From: an uncultured Azospirillum sp.
GTDB lineage: Bacteria > Pseudomonadota > Alphaproteobacteria > RF32 > CAG-239
NCBI GenBank assembly: GCA_947383875.1
Contig: CANDEX010000001.1
Coordinates: 11,991 to 75,990 of the forward strand
Reading direction: 5' to 3'
DNA: 64,000 nt
Part shown: positions 7,428-16,457 of the stretch, piece by piece
Numbering within the stretch: the stretch's first letter is position 1
Layout of the letters: every line of letters begins with the position of its first letter
Translations under genes and position numbers: made by a program
Notes under the pieces: generated by a model
What the model saw: only the letters and a program-made list of their open reading frames with translations
Database searches by the model: none
What the model was told of the DNA's origin: nothing

Positions 7428-8821
7428 AGTTAGATTATCCTATCAAAGATTTAGTCGGCGCAGATTATAACCCGAGAGAAATTGATGAGGAATCATTAAA
7501 AACACTTCGTCAATCCATTAAGACCCTTGGAATTGTCAAACCTATCATTGTTTCCGGCAATTTAATCGTTGCCGGACACCAAAGGACAAAAGCCCTGCTG
7601 GCCGCTGGAATTGATAAAGCACCGGTATATCTTTTGCCGGAAAATATTAACCAAACCGATGAAATCCGCTTTAACCAACTGCACAACGGTACAGATTTTG
7701 ACAGCGGCGATGAACGGGCTTGGGTTGGCAGGAGTGAAAATCTTGGTTTTGAAATGGTGCCACCTATCAAATTGCGCGGTAATATGCGGGCTAAAATGGC
7801 AAATGTCCGCAATGAAATCTGTAAACTTATTATCAAATATGGCAACTGGGGAGCTTGTGTTGCTACTCAAGCCGGAAAAGTTATCCATGCCGGACAATAT
7901 GTTTTAGCCTGTAAAGCGATGGGCATTTCAGCCAGAGTGTACCGCATTCCAAACGATATGGCGAAGCAAGCCGCAGAGTTTTTGAACAAAAAGTATGGAA
8001 AATTCTCGTATGAACATCTGGCTAAAACAACCTTTATACAGACATTTGCTCAAAAATTCCGTTTGCGACACGATGAACAGGAAGAAAAGCCGTTTAATGC
8101 CTCGCCGACTTATGAAAAAAGCCTTATTCCAAATTGCAAAAAAGGCGAGCGGATTTTTGATTTTGGCTGCGGTCAGGCAGATTATGTAAAAAAGCTTCGC
8201 AAAAAAGGCTATGACATTCACGGTGTTGAGTTATTTTACCGTAAAGGCAATTTCATTGATTCAACAATGGTTCACAAAATGATTGATAATCTTTGCGAAC
8301 AACTGGAAAACAAAGGTTTATTTGATATTGTCATCTGCGACTATGTTCTTAATTCGGTAGATAGTATGACTGCCGAAAATGATGTATTGACCGTAGTTAA
8401 TGCAATGTGCCGAATGGGTGGTAAAATCTATTTTTCCGGCAGAGCCAGAGAAAAAATTGATATGCAAGACCGCACGACTTATGCCGGAGAAGCAAAATCC
8501 CATCGTTATATTGAATTTTTGGATGATGACGGATTTTCGGCATTATTCCGCAAGGGGCATTGGTTTTATCAAAAATTCCACCGGAAAAGCGAGGCCGTTG
8601 CGTTAGGGCGTAGGTTTATCAATACGACAGAAGCTAAACTGGAACGCCATAATCCAGGAGTTTGGTGTATGAGCGGAGTAAAAAATATTGCAATATCCCC
8701 ACAAATGGTTGAGGAATCTATCATTCGGGAATTTGAGATGTTACATCCGGACGGCAAACCTATAGGCAGAAGTGCCGACGTTATAAAGGCTTATCGTCTT
8801 GCATTCGCAAAAGATAGCTAA
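7421..8821 (+). CDS. ParB-N domain fused to a class I SAM-dependent methyltransferase
   Basis: 466 residues. The first 85 repeat the ParB fold of the preceding gene (YNPREIDEESLKTLRQSIKTLG ... IVAGHQRTKALLAAGI). After a linker, residues 243-400 form a methyltransferase with motif I FDFGCGQADY (246-255), acidic E267 after the second strand and DIVICDYVLNS near residue 330. The (N/D)PP(Y/F) motif of DNA adenine or cytosine-N4 methylases is missing, so the substrate may be a modified base or small molecule, not plain DNA. A role in phage DNA modification is inferred from the ParB fusion and the place before terminase. Confidence 0.75.
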   Translation: MLELDYPIKDLVGADYNPREIDEESLKTLRQSIKTLGIVKPIIVSGNLIVAGHQRTKALLAAGIDKAPVYLLPENINQTDEIRFNQLHNGTDFDSGDERAWVGRSENLGFEMVPPIKLRGNMRAKMANVRNEICKLIIKYGNWGACVATQAGKVIHAGQYVLACKAMGISARVYRIPNDMAKQAAEFLNKKYGKFSYEHLAKTTFIQTFAQKFRLRHDEQEEKPFNASPTYEKSLIPNCKKGERIFDFGCGQADYVKKLRKKGYDIHGVELFYRKGNFIDSTMVHKMIDNLCEQLENKGLFDIVICDYVLNSVDSMTAENDVLTVVNAMCRMGGKIYFSGRAREKIDMQDRTTYAGEAKSHRYIEFLDDDGFSALFRKGHWFYQKFHRKSEAVALGRRFINTTEAKLERHNPGVWCMSGVKNIAISPQMVEESIIREFEMLHPDGKPIGRSADVIKAYRLAFAKDS

Positions 8822-9224
8822 TGCCAAATTGATAATTGCGGCAAGATGTGAAAGCCAGAGATAAACCATTATACCCTTTTTCCAGCGGTGGGATTGGTAA
8901 ACGCTTTGCTCCGGTTATAATAACTTTATCGCCCCTGTATGTTTCAGCGGTAATGATGTCGTTTTCATTATCGCTTGGAACAAAGGGAACGTGGAGATTA
9001 TTTCGATAGCCGATAACGCCACATAAATACAAACACTTGAAATCAGTAAACTCATTGAGTTCAATCTCGGTGTTCACGGGCATATTTAGACTAACTTTTT
9101 GTGAATAATCACCGATTAGGCATTTGGCGCAATGAACTGTCGGGTCAAAACCTCTTATATACTTTAACCAAAAATACCTGAATCCAGTAATTTTGGCGTT
9201 TTCTGTAACAAATTTTATTTTCAT
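8781..9224 (-). CDS. Hypothetical protein, minus strand between modification and packaging genes
   Basis: 147 residues, filling an otherwise empty gap. It overlaps the end of the convergent methyltransferase gene by 41 bases. Three cysteines in CAKCLIGD and CLYLCGVIGY could hold a metal. No family recognised. No strong ribosome site is seen before the ATG. The length in an otherwise gene-free stretch supports a real gene, but this is less sure than its neighbours. Confidence 0.5.
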   Translation of the reverse strand: MKIKFVTENAKITGFRYFWLKYIRGFDPTVHCAKCLIGDYSQKVSLNMPVNTEIELNEFTDFKCLYLCGVIGYRNNLHVPFVPSDNENDIITAETYRGDKVIITGAKRLPIPPLEKGYNGLSLAFTSCRNYQFGISYLLRMQDDKPL

Positions 9225-9297
9225 ACCAGCATTATAATATAATCACATAGGGTTGCAATGTTTTTCATCGGTATATCAAAAAGAAGTTTAGTAAGTT

Positions 9298-9774
9298 ATG
9301 GCATACATTACGCAGGCAGCATGGGGGAGAAAACATAATTTTACCCGACAATATGTAAATAAGTTGGTAAATAATGGAACAATAAAGCTCCATAACGGAA
9401 AAGTGAATGAAGAAGCTGCCGATATGGCTATTGCCGCTATCCGCCAGCCTATGAAAGCCAGTAAAAATGCCACAGATGGGATGGACGCTCTCAGCAACTT
9501 ATCGACGGTACTCTTAAAAACCCGCATAAAAAGTGAAATTGAAAAAGTCAAATATCTTGAAACGAAAAACAAAGAAGCTGAAAAATCTTTGGTATCAGCG
9601 GATGGTGTGAGAATAGCCGCATTTAATAAGGGGCGAATGGTGCGTGATGCTCTCTTAAATATCCCTGACCGAGTGGCCTCAATTTTAGCCAAAGAAACGG
9701 ATACTAACCGCATACACGAGATTTTAACCAAAGAAATACGCCAGATCATTGAGGAAATATTAGAAAGTGGCTGA
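9298..9774 (+). CDS. Terminase small subunit (Nu1-like)
   Basis: 158 residues. The N-terminal helix-turn-helix (ITQAAWGRKHNFTRQYVNKLVNNGTIKLHNGKV) is the cos-binding fold of lambda gpNu1, followed by a helical oligomerisation region (LLKTRIKSEIEKVKYLETKNKEAE) and a C-terminal part that would contact the large subunit. It recognises phage DNA to start packaging. It overlaps the terminase large subunit by 8 bases, the normal arrangement. This marks the start of the late operon. Confidence 0.8.
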   Translation: MAYITQAAWGRKHNFTRQYVNKLVNNGTIKLHNGKVNEEAADMAIAAIRQPMKASKNATDGMDALSNLSTVLLKTRIKSEIEKVKYLETKNKEAEKSLVSADGVRIAAFNKGRMVRDALLNIPDRVASILAKETDTNRIHEILTKEIRQIIEEILESG

Positions 9775-11650
9775 CGCTTTTATTATTTATAACGAGGGAT
9801 TTAATGCCGGTTTAAAGCCAGACCCGCTCTTGAATATCTCGGAATGGGCAGACAAATACAGGGTTCTTTCGCAAAAAGCCTCGGCAGAACCGGGAAAATG
9901 GCGAACTTCACGAACGCCATATTTAAAAGAGATTATGGACTGCCTTTCTCCGTATTCGGGAATTGAGCGCGTTGTTTTTATGAAAGGCGCTCAAATCGGC
10001 GGAACAGAGGTAGGAAATAATTTTTTGGGCTATATCGTGCATTTATCCCCGGGGCCGGTTATGCTTGTTATGCCAACGGTGGACGGAGCAAAAAGAACAT
10101 CTAAAACCCGTATAGACCCGATGTTTGCTGCAATTCCTGAATTAAAGGGCGTTATCACCGACCGTCGTTCCAAAGACGCCAGCAATACAACCTTGATGAA
10201 AGAGTTTCAGGGCGGTGTATTGGTTTTAACCGGTGCGAACTCCGCCATTGGCTTACGTTCTATGCCGGTACGCTATATTTTTCTTGATGAGATAGACGCA
10301 TATAAAGGAGATGTCGAGGGCGAAGGAGATCCTGTCAATTTGGCAATCAAGCGAACAAGCACCTTTAACCGCCGTAAAATTTTTATGGTTTCCACGCCGA
10401 CAATCCAAAGCGTGAGCCGAATAGAATATGAGTACGAGCAATCAGACCAACGTCATTATATGGTACCGTGTCCTTATTGTAATAAAAGGCAGTTGCTTAA
10501 ATGGAAACAAATCCATTGGGAAAATGATGACCCGCAAACGGCTGTTTATATTTGCGAATATTGCGGCGGTATAATTGAGGAACATCACAAAACGTGGATG
10601 TTGGAGAATGGAATTTGGGAAAAATCCAATCCGAGCAGTAAAATTGCCGGGTTTCATTTATCTTCCTTATATTCGCCGGTTGGCTGGTTTTCATGGGCTG
10701 ACGCGGTTAAACAGTTTTTAGATGCCAAAAACAAGGATAATCTGTTGAAAGTCTGGGTTAATACCGTTTTGGGCGAAACTTGGCTTGAAAAAGGCGAAGC
10801 TCCTGAATGGCAGGTTCTCTTTGATAAACGCGAAGATTACCGGCAAGAACTTGTCCCGAGTGGCGGTTTATTCTTAACTGCCGGCGCAGACGTCCAAAAA
10901 GACCGTATAGAGTGTGAGGTTGTTGCTTGGGGGAGAAACCGCGAAAGCTGGTCGGTGGGCTACTTTATTATAAATGGCGATACCGCCAGAGAGGATGTCT
11001 GGAATGAGCTGACAGATTTTTCCCGGCGTTATTTTGAGCATTCGTCCGGCGCTATGCTGCCAATCTCCCGTTTTGCCATTGACAGCGGTTTTGCAACGCA
11101 ACAGGTTTATAATTGGGTACGCAAACAACCGCTGAATTTTGCAATGGCAATCAAAGGAACAGACAGCGGCGTTACACCGTTAGGTCTTCCGACTAAGGTT
11201 GACCTTAATATCAATGGTAAAAAACTTCGCCGAGGGGCTAAGGTTTGGACAGTCGGAACTTCCATTCTTAAGTCTGAATTATATCAATTTTTGAGGTTGA
11301 CTCAAAATGAAGACGAGAGCTTTCCGGCCGGATATTGTCATTTTCCCAAATATGACAGCGAATATTTTAAGCAATTAACTGCGGAACAATTAGTCACTAA
11401 AATTGTCCGAGGCTATCAGAAAAGGGAATGGCAGAAAACCAGAGAACGAAACGAAGCGTTAGATTGCCGTATATATGCCCGAGCTGCCAGTATCTGCTTT
11501 GGCATAGAACAGTTCTCCGAAACAAAATGGCGCAATCTGGAAAAAACTCTAATTCCGGAAAAACAGGAAACAGCGGAAATACCGGTAAAGAAAAAAACTA
11601 AAATTAGCTTTTCACCCAACATAGTCAAAGCGCAAGACCCATATTTATAA
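9767..11650 (+). CDS. Terminase large subunit, lambda GpA family
   Basis: 627 residues, the usual GpA length. The ATPase part has an adenine/Walker A-type segment MKGAQIGGTEVGNN (about 72-85) and Walker B FLDEID (172-177). A zinc-ribbon pair CPYC ... CEYC lies near 234-266. The nuclease part follows, with GADVQKDRIECEVVAWG near residue 370 and acidic residues typical of the family. It cuts concatemers at cos and pumps DNA into the prohead. The start is GTG inside the small-subunit gene. GpA relatives use cos, so cohesive ends are expected. Confidence 0.92.
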   Translation: MADAFIIYNEGFNAGLKPDPLLNISEWADKYRVLSQKASAEPGKWRTSRTPYLKEIMDCLSPYSGIERVVFMKGAQIGGTEVGNNFLGYIVHLSPGPVMLVMPTVDGAKRTSKTRIDPMFAAIPELKGVITDRRSKDASNTTLMKEFQGGVLVLTGANSAIGLRSMPVRYIFLDEIDAYKGDVEGEGDPVNLAIKRTSTFNRRKIFMVSTPTIQSVSRIEYEYEQSDQRHYMVPCPYCNKRQLLKWKQIHWENDDPQTAVYICEYCGGIIEEHHKTWMLENGIWEKSNPSSKIAGFHLSSLYSPVGWFSWADAVKQFLDAKNKDNLLKVWVNTVLGETWLEKGEAPEWQVLFDKREDYRQELVPSGGLFLTAGADVQKDRIECEVVAWGRNRESWSVGYFIINGDTAREDVWNELTDFSRRYFEHSSGAMLPISRFAIDSGFATQQVYNWVRKQPLNFAMAIKGTDSGVTPLGLPTKVDLNINGKKLRRGAKVWTVGTSILKSELYQFLRLTQNEDESFPAGYCHFPKYDSEYFKQLTAEQLVTKIVRGYQKREWQKTRERNEALDCRIYARAASICFGIEQFSETKWRNLEKTLIPEKQETAEIPVKKKTKISFSPNIVKAQDPYL

Positions 11651-11659
11651 GGATTTAAG

Positions 11660-11887
11660 ATGACAAAAGTTGAAATTTTACAAAAACAGCTAGAGGAAGC
11701 GGAACAGGCATACCATGAGTTAATGATTGGTGCACGCACTGTTAGCGTTAATGTTGAGGGTGTCGGTTCTACGTCATACGCTCAAGCAGATTCCTCCAAG
11801 CTGAAAGAATATATTTTGTACCTACAAGCAGAAATTGGAAAAGCTAAGGGACTGAAAAATCGTAAGGTTATCAAAGTGAGTTTTTAA
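11660..11887 (+). CDS. Head-tail joining protein gpW
   Basis: 75 residues, matching lambda gpW in size and position between terminase and portal. A helix (VEILQKQLEEAEQAYHELM) is followed by a hairpin (RTVSVNVEGVGSTSYAQAD) and a second helix (SSKLKEYILYLQAEIGKAKG), the gpW fold. It seals the filled head and lets the next connector protein bind. Start supported by AAGGATTTAAG at 11649-11659. Confidence 0.85.
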   Translation: MTKVEILQKQLEEAEQAYHELMIGARTVSVNVEGVGSTSYAQADSSKLKEYILYLQAEIGKAKGLKNRKVIKVSF

Positions 11888-11889
11888 CT

Positions 11890-13404
11890 ATGGATGACAC
11901 AAGTTATAAAGGCGCGTCTTTATCGGCTAAGGAATTGCTGAGCTGGCGGCCGTTACGACATTCTGCGGATATGGAACTGGATGGGGAGTTATCGACTCTT
12001 GTTGCCCGTTCGCGAGATTTAATCCGCAATAATGGTATTGCCAGCGGGGCAATACAAACTCTTGTTGACAATGTTGTCGGTAACGGTTTAAAGCTCGTTT
12101 CAATTCCAGACCACAGAATTTTGGGATTGGATATTGATTATCTGGAAGAATGGGCGCGAAAAGTTGAGAGCTTATGGCGTATTTGGTCGGAAAGCGTATA
12201 TTGTGATGCCGCACGGAAACTTAACTTTAACTCGCAAACAGCTCTTATTTTTCGGTCTGTTATTGAAAACGGAGAGGCTCTGGCATTGGTTTTATGGCGT
12301 GAAAATTCAGCCAATCCGTTTGCAACCTGTTTTCAACTTCTGGAACCAGACAGATTATCAAACCCAGATTTTAAGCAAAATAGCGAATTTTTACGCGATG
12401 GTATCGAAATTAATCAGTATGGAGAAGCTGAGAATTATTGGATAAGCAAATATTATCCCAATGACTATTACTACGGTCAGGGTGCCAATACATGGCAAAA
12501 AATTGCAGCTCAAACACCTTTTGGACGGAAGTTGATTTTACATGTTCATCACCCGGAGCGTATTGGGCAAAATCGAGGTAAACCGCTTTTTACTTCAATA
12601 ATGCCGCTTTTTAAGATGTTAGACCACTATGAACGTTCGGAATTAAAGGCTTCAGTCGTTAACGCCATGATTGCGGCATTTATTGAAACTCCAATGGACA
12701 GTGAATCAATCGCCGAAATGTTTGGCGAATCTGTAGATGATTATCTGGAAAAACGCAAAGATTGGAGCGTTAAGCTTGAGGGTGGTTCAATAATTCCAGT
12801 ATTTCCCGGAGATAAAGTATCGGCTTTTACTCCCAGCCGTCCAAATTCCAGCTATGCGGCTTTTGTTGAAAATGTACTGCGCCATATTGGAACCGGTCTA
12901 AATATCCCGCTTGAGCTGTTAATGAAAGACTTTTCAAAGACAAATTATTCATCTGCTCGGGCGGCTCTGATTGAAGCATGGCGCTTTTTCAATGGACGCC
13001 GAAGTTGGATAATTAACTACTGGGCTAAACCAGTTTTCGAACTATGGCTTGAGGAAAGTGTAAACAGGGGGCTTATTGAAGCCCCTAATTTTTACGAAAA
13101 GAAAGCAGCTTGGTGCCGATGTAAATGGATTGGTCCGGGGCGTGGCTGGGTTGACCCGGTTAAGGAAGCCCAAGCCTCACAAATTCGCATGGAATCCGGT
13201 TTATCAACCTTAGAAGATGAATGTGCCTCACAGGGATTAGACTGGGAAGAAGTTTTAATGCAAAGAGTTCGAGAACTCAAACGTATGAGAGAGCTTGGGC
13301 TTAGCACTTCCGGCGATGGCAATATGCAACTCATTAACCAAGAGGAAAATACAAATGAAAATATGGAACAAAATAACCAACGAACCGTGGGCAACGACGA
13401 GTGA
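11890..13404 (+). CDS. Phage portal protein, lambda family (gpB-like)
   Basis: 504 residues. Family signatures are SWRPLRHSADMELDGELSTLVARSRDLIRNNGIASGAIQTLVDNVVGNGLKL near the front and NIPLELLMKDFSKTNYSSARAALIEAWRFF near residue 345. The portal forms the dodecameric DNA channel at one head vertex. It begins two bases after gpW, and its last 50 bases overlap the protease gene in another frame, as in lambda B and C. Confidence 0.92.
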   Translation: MDDTSYKGASLSAKELLSWRPLRHSADMELDGELSTLVARSRDLIRNNGIASGAIQTLVDNVVGNGLKLVSIPDHRILGLDIDYLEEWARKVESLWRIWSESVYCDAARKLNFNSQTALIFRSVIENGEALALVLWRENSANPFATCFQLLEPDRLSNPDFKQNSEFLRDGIEINQYGEAENYWISKYYPNDYYYGQGANTWQKIAAQTPFGRKLILHVHHPERIGQNRGKPLFTSIMPLFKMLDHYERSELKASVVNAMIAAFIETPMDSESIAEMFGESVDDYLEKRKDWSVKLEGGSIIPVFPGDKVSAFTPSRPNSSYAAFVENVLRHIGTGLNIPLELLMKDFSKTNYSSARAALIEAWRFFNGRRSWIINYWAKPVFELWLEESVNRGLIEAPNFYEKKAAWCRCKWIGPGRGWVDPVKEAQASQIRMESGLSTLEDECASQGLDWEEVLMQRVRELKRMRELGLSTSGDGNMQLINQEENTNENMEQNNQRTVGNDE

Positions 13405-14467
13405 TACGCTTGAAAATATAATAAATATAGCCAAGCGACAAAATACCAACCCGGCAGCCATTGCAGCGCAGCTGGGAAGAAAATTGCAAAATACTTATGC
13501 TGTCTCTGTAAGAAATAATGTCGCAATTATTCCCATTCATGGCCCGCTGTTTCGTTATGCTAATCTTTTTACACTAATCAGCGGCGCGACTTCTTATGAA
13601 CTTTTAGCCAGAGATTTTAATTCTGTATTGGCAGATGAAAGTGTAAAAGCGATTCTGTTTGATATCGATAGTCCCGGCGGAGAAGTCAACGGCTGTTCTG
13701 AATTGGCGGACATGATTTATAATGCACGAGGCAAAAAGCCTATAATTGCTTATGCTTCCGGGAGTTGTTGCAGTGGAGCTTATTGGATAGCCGCAGCTTG
13801 CGATGAAATTATCGTAACAGATACTGCGTTGGTTGGTTCTATTGGGGTTGTCGCTGTTTATGAAAAAGAAGACGGTGAAAACAAAATTGAAATTGTTTCC
13901 TCTCAAAGCCCCTTGAAACGTATCAATCCGGAAACTTCTGAGGGATTGACTCAAATACAGTCTCGCCTAGATGCATTGGCAGAAGTTTTTATCAATAAAA
14001 TTGCAGTTTATCGTGATGTCTCAACCGAAACTGTAATCAGGGATTTCGGTCAGGGAGATGTTTTTGTTGGGAAAAAGGCGATTTGGCAAGGTCTGGCTAA
14101 TCGTCAAAGCTCTTTTGAGCGAATTTTAACAGACCTTAACAAAGAAAGGGAAAATGAAAACATGAATGAAATGGAGATAAGACAACAGGAACGTCAAAGA
14201 ATGAAAGAGGTCTTTGATAATGCTGAAGCTCAAGGTCGTGAACAGATTGCAAATAAAATGCTGGTTACAACAGATCTTTCATCATCTCAAATTATCGAGA
14301 TTTTAAAGGATATGCCTAAACAGCAGGTTGTTTCATCTTTTGAAAAAGTTATGGCTCAGATTCCTAACCCTGAAATTGTTGTTTCAGGTACGGAAACCGC
14401 CGAAAATGTAGAGGTAATGGCTAAACGCATTGCTTCTTTGGCCAACAAATCATCTTCAGGAGAGTAA
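13355..14467 (+). CDS. S49 (SppA/ClpP-fold) prohead protease, lambda gpC-like
   Basis: 370 residues from the ATG at 13355, which is preceded by AGAGGAAAAT; a longer start at 13295 lies deep in the portal gene and is less likely. The protease part has FDIDSPGGEVNG (103-114), a catalytic serine in SGSCCSGAYW (Ser140) and a likely general-base lysine near residue 188. From about residue 260 the protein becomes a charged helix (RQQERQRMKEVFDNAEAQ) typical of a scaffold. The enzyme trims scaffold and portal during prohead maturation. Confidence 0.9.
   Translation: MKIWNKITNEPWATTSDTLENIINIAKRQNTNPAAIAAQLGRKLQNTYAVSVRNNVAIIPIHGPLFRYANLFTLISGATSYELLARDFNSVLADESVKAILFDIDSPGGEVNGCSELADMIYNARGKKPIIAYASGSCCSGAYWIAAACDEIIVTDTALVGSIGVVAVYEKEDGENKIEIVSSQSPLKRINPETSEGLTQIQSRLDALAEVFINKIAVYRDVSTETVIRDFGQGDVFVGKKAIWQGLANRQSSFERILTDLNKERENENMNEMEIRQQERQRMKEVFDNAEAQGREQIANKMLVTTDLSSSQIIEILKDMPKQQVVSSFEKVMAQIPNPEIVVSGTETAENVEVMAKRIASLANKSSSGE
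14162..14467 (+). CDS. Possible nested scaffold protein (Nu3-like), in-frame restart
   Basis: An in-frame ATG at 14162 (codon 270 of the protease) is preceded by AAAGGGAAAATG, and would give a separate 101-residue helical, charged product with the scaffold-like C-terminus. In lambda the scaffold Nu3 is made in exactly this way from within gene C. The evidence is position, frame and composition only. Confidence 0.45.
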   Translation: MNEMEIRQQERQRMKEVFDNAEAQGREQIANKMLVTTDLSSSQIIEILKDMPKQQVVSSFEKVMAQIPNPEIVVSGTETAENVEVMAKRIASLANKSSSGE

Positions 14468-14468
14468 A

Positions 14469-14834
14469 ATGTATGCAAATTGTAAAGATGAAGGAACATT
14501 AAAGCCCGATAACTTGTTGGCAGGTGATTTTCCCAGAGTAGCTAGACTGGTTGATGTTACTGCCGGGAATTATGTTCGAGGTACCGTTCTCGGAAAGGTA
14601 ACGGCCAGCGGAAAGTATTGTAATGCGGTTTCGACCCAAACAGATGGCTCTCAAGTACCGCTCTGCATTTTGGCCGAAAATGTCAATGCGGAAAAGGAAG
14701 ATAAACAGGCCGTAGTCTATTTTACTGGTGAGTTTAATTCAGACGCTTTGACTTTTGACAACAGTTTTACTGTTGATGTCATAACCGAAAAGCTCCGTGA
14801 AAAGAGCATTTTCATTAAGAAAACCCAAGCATAA
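14469..14834 (+). CDS. Head decoration protein (gpD-like)
   Basis: 121 residues from the ATG at 14469, which has AGGAGAG just upstream; an earlier in-frame start is inside the protease gene. The DKLLAGDFP-like front (KPDNLLAGDFPRVARLVDVTAGNYVRGTVLGK) and ILAENVNAEKEDKQAVVYFTGEFN are hallmarks of the lambda gpD family, trimers that cement the expanded capsid against DNA pressure. Placed between protease and capsid, as in lambda. Confidence 0.88.
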   Translation: MYANCKDEGTLKPDNLLAGDFPRVARLVDVTAGNYVRGTVLGKVTASGKYCNAVSTQTDGSQVPLCILAENVNAEKEDKQAVVYFTGEFNSDALTFDNSFTVDVITEKLREKSIFIKKTQA

Positions 14835-14844
14835 GGAAATAAAA

Positions 14845-15873
14845 ATGGATATCTTTTCAACACATGTATTGTCAAAAGTGGTGGAGAATCTTCATTCTCC
14901 ATCATCTTTTTTATTGGATATGTTTTTTCCTCAGGAACAGCGTTCGGAAACAGAAGAGATTTATTTTGACACACAGGAAAGTAAACCTCGGATTTCACCG
15001 TTTGTTTCGCCATTGATGCCCGGCAAGGTCGTAGAACACGAGGGATATCGCACAAAATCGTTCAAACCGGCTTATGTTAAGGACAAACGGCGTTTTACCC
15101 CGGATATGCCATTTAAAAGAATGGCAGGAGAAAAAATCGGGGGAGAAATGACACCTGCCCAGCGTTTAGAAAAAGCCGTCGCGGTTACTCTTAACAATCA
15201 ACTTGACTGTTTAACTCGTCGTGAAGAAGTTATGGCCTCGGAAGTTTTGCGCACTGGCAAAATTACGGTTGAAGGCGATGGTTATCCTGCTGTTACTGTT
15301 GATTTTGGTCGAGATGCTTCATTTACTAAAGTTCTTACCGGAGATAACACTTGGGATAATTCCAGCGTAAATATTCTGGACAATTTGGAAGATTGGGCCG
15401 GTGCAATTCAGTCTAAATCTGGTGTTGTGGCTAAAACCGTTATTTTAGAACCTTCGGCATGGAAGATTTTCCGGGCGAATCCGTTTGTTCAGAAATATCT
15501 AGATTATCGGCGTGGGACAGCTAACACTTTAAGTATTGACCCGATTATTTTAGGAAATGAAAAAGCTCGATTTGTCGGGAATATTGGCGATTTTGAGGTT
15601 TGGGTATATAACGACATATATATCGAAAGCGGAACTGAAATTGAAAAGAAAATCCTGCCTGAAAATACCGTTCTGCTGGGAAGTCGCAGCGGTATTGAGG
15701 GAGTTCGTTGCTATGGTGCTATCAAAGATGAACAGGCAGGTTTTCAGGCTAACCGTTATTTTCCTAAGTCATGGTTGGAAAATGACCCAGCTGTCCGTTG
15801 GATGCTGCTGCAATCTGCGCCGTTGGTCGTACCATATCGTCCCAATGCCTCAATGTGTGTAACCGTAAAATAG
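14845..15873 (+). CDS. Major capsid protein (gpE family)
   Basis: 342 residues from the ATG at 14845 (AAGGAAATAAAA upstream). Family marks include PHSPSSFLLDMFFP-like residues near 20, SPFVSPLMPGKVVEHEGYRTKSFKPAYVKDKRRFTPD (50-90), and the C-terminal YGAIKDEQAGFQANRYFPKSWLENDPAVRWMLLQSAPLVVPYRP, which is highly typical of E-type capsids. It builds the icosahedral shell. Confidence 0.92.
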   Translation: MDIFSTHVLSKVVENLHSPSSFLLDMFFPQEQRSETEEIYFDTQESKPRISPFVSPLMPGKVVEHEGYRTKSFKPAYVKDKRRFTPDMPFKRMAGEKIGGEMTPAQRLEKAVAVTLNNQLDCLTRREEVMASEVLRTGKITVEGDGYPAVTVDFGRDASFTKVLTGDNTWDNSSVNILDNLEDWAGAIQSKSGVVAKTVILEPSAWKIFRANPFVQKYLDYRRGTANTLSIDPIILGNEKARFVGNIGDFEVWVYNDIYIESGTEIEKKILPENTVLLGSRSGIEGVRCYGAIKDEQAGFQANRYFPKSWLENDPAVRWMLLQSAPLVVPYRPNASMCVTVK

Positions 15874-15883
15874 GAGAGTATAT

Positions 15884-16225
15884 ATGAAAGTATTAGCCAA
15901 AGTAACTCTGGTTGTAAATAAAACAGAATACGCTCCTGATATGGAAGTTGAGATTTCTAATGAAAAAGAAGCAGAATCCCTTATTGAGCGTGGTTTTGCT
16001 TCGAGAATTGTTAAAAATGAAAGTCAATCGTCTCAACCACCGTCATCTTCATCCTCAAAACAGGATAATTCTCAAAAATCTGATAAAAATGCTTCTAAAA
16101 GCACAAAAAACGATAAAAACACCCTAAAAAAAGATGAAAAAAGCAAAAAGGAGATTGATAACAGTGGTGCAGCAGTTTCAAAAAGCAGTGGATCATCTGT
16201 TCAAGAAGCTGGGAAAAACCGCTAA
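15884..16225 (+). CDS. Low-complexity protein in the lambda FI position
   Basis: 113 residues. The first 45 form a small globular part (KVTLVVNKTEYAPDMEVEISNEKEAESLIERGFASRIV); the rest is Ser/Lys/Asp-rich and probably disordered. It stands between capsid and the FII-like gene, where lambda has FI, a packaging helper with a flexible acidic-basic tail. No sequence proof of function. AGGAGAG precedes the ATG. Confidence 0.65.
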   Translation: MKVLAKVTLVVNKTEYAPDMEVEISNEKEAESLIERGFASRIVKNESQSSQPPSSSSSKQDNSQKSDKNASKSTKNDKNTLKKDEKSKKEIDNSGAAVSKSSGSSVQEAGKNR

Positions 16226-16457
16226 ATATCAAAATCGGGACGTTCTTGTTTTCCTCTTACGCCCTGATATGGTCGTCAGTGTGGGCTTTTCACAAGCCCA
16301 CACCGCGACTAATATGATGAAAATGCGGATTTCAGATGCTCCATATTTACAGATTGGAGAAAAACTATACTGCGACAATAAAGAATATACGGTTAGTCAG
16401 GAACCGTTAAAAGACACAAATAACTTAACTTGGAATTTTGAAGTAATATGCAGTTAA
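16164..16457 (+). CDS. Head-tail joining protein, lambda FII-like
   Basis: 97 residues from GTG at 16164 (AAGGAG at 16147-16152); an ATG at 16134 in the same frame is an alternative. The order of a helix FQKAVDHLFKKLG, strands VLVFLLRPDMVV, and the end APYLQIGEKLYCDNKEYTVSQEPLKDTNNLTWNFEV follows FII, which is laid onto the filled head to accept the tail. It overlaps the previous gene by about 60 bases and the next by 10. Confidence 0.65.
   Translation: MVQQFQKAVDHLFKKLGKTAKYQNRDVLVFLLRPDMVVSVGFSQAHTATNMMKMRISDAPYLQIGEKLYCDNKEYTVSQEPLKDTNNLTWNFEVICS

Noticed and set aside
7510..7907. Several overlapping frames of about 110 codons on both strands within the ParB-methyltransferase gene.
   Set aside because: All lie inside a gene with clear domains on the plus strand; none has a ribosome site or recognisable motif.
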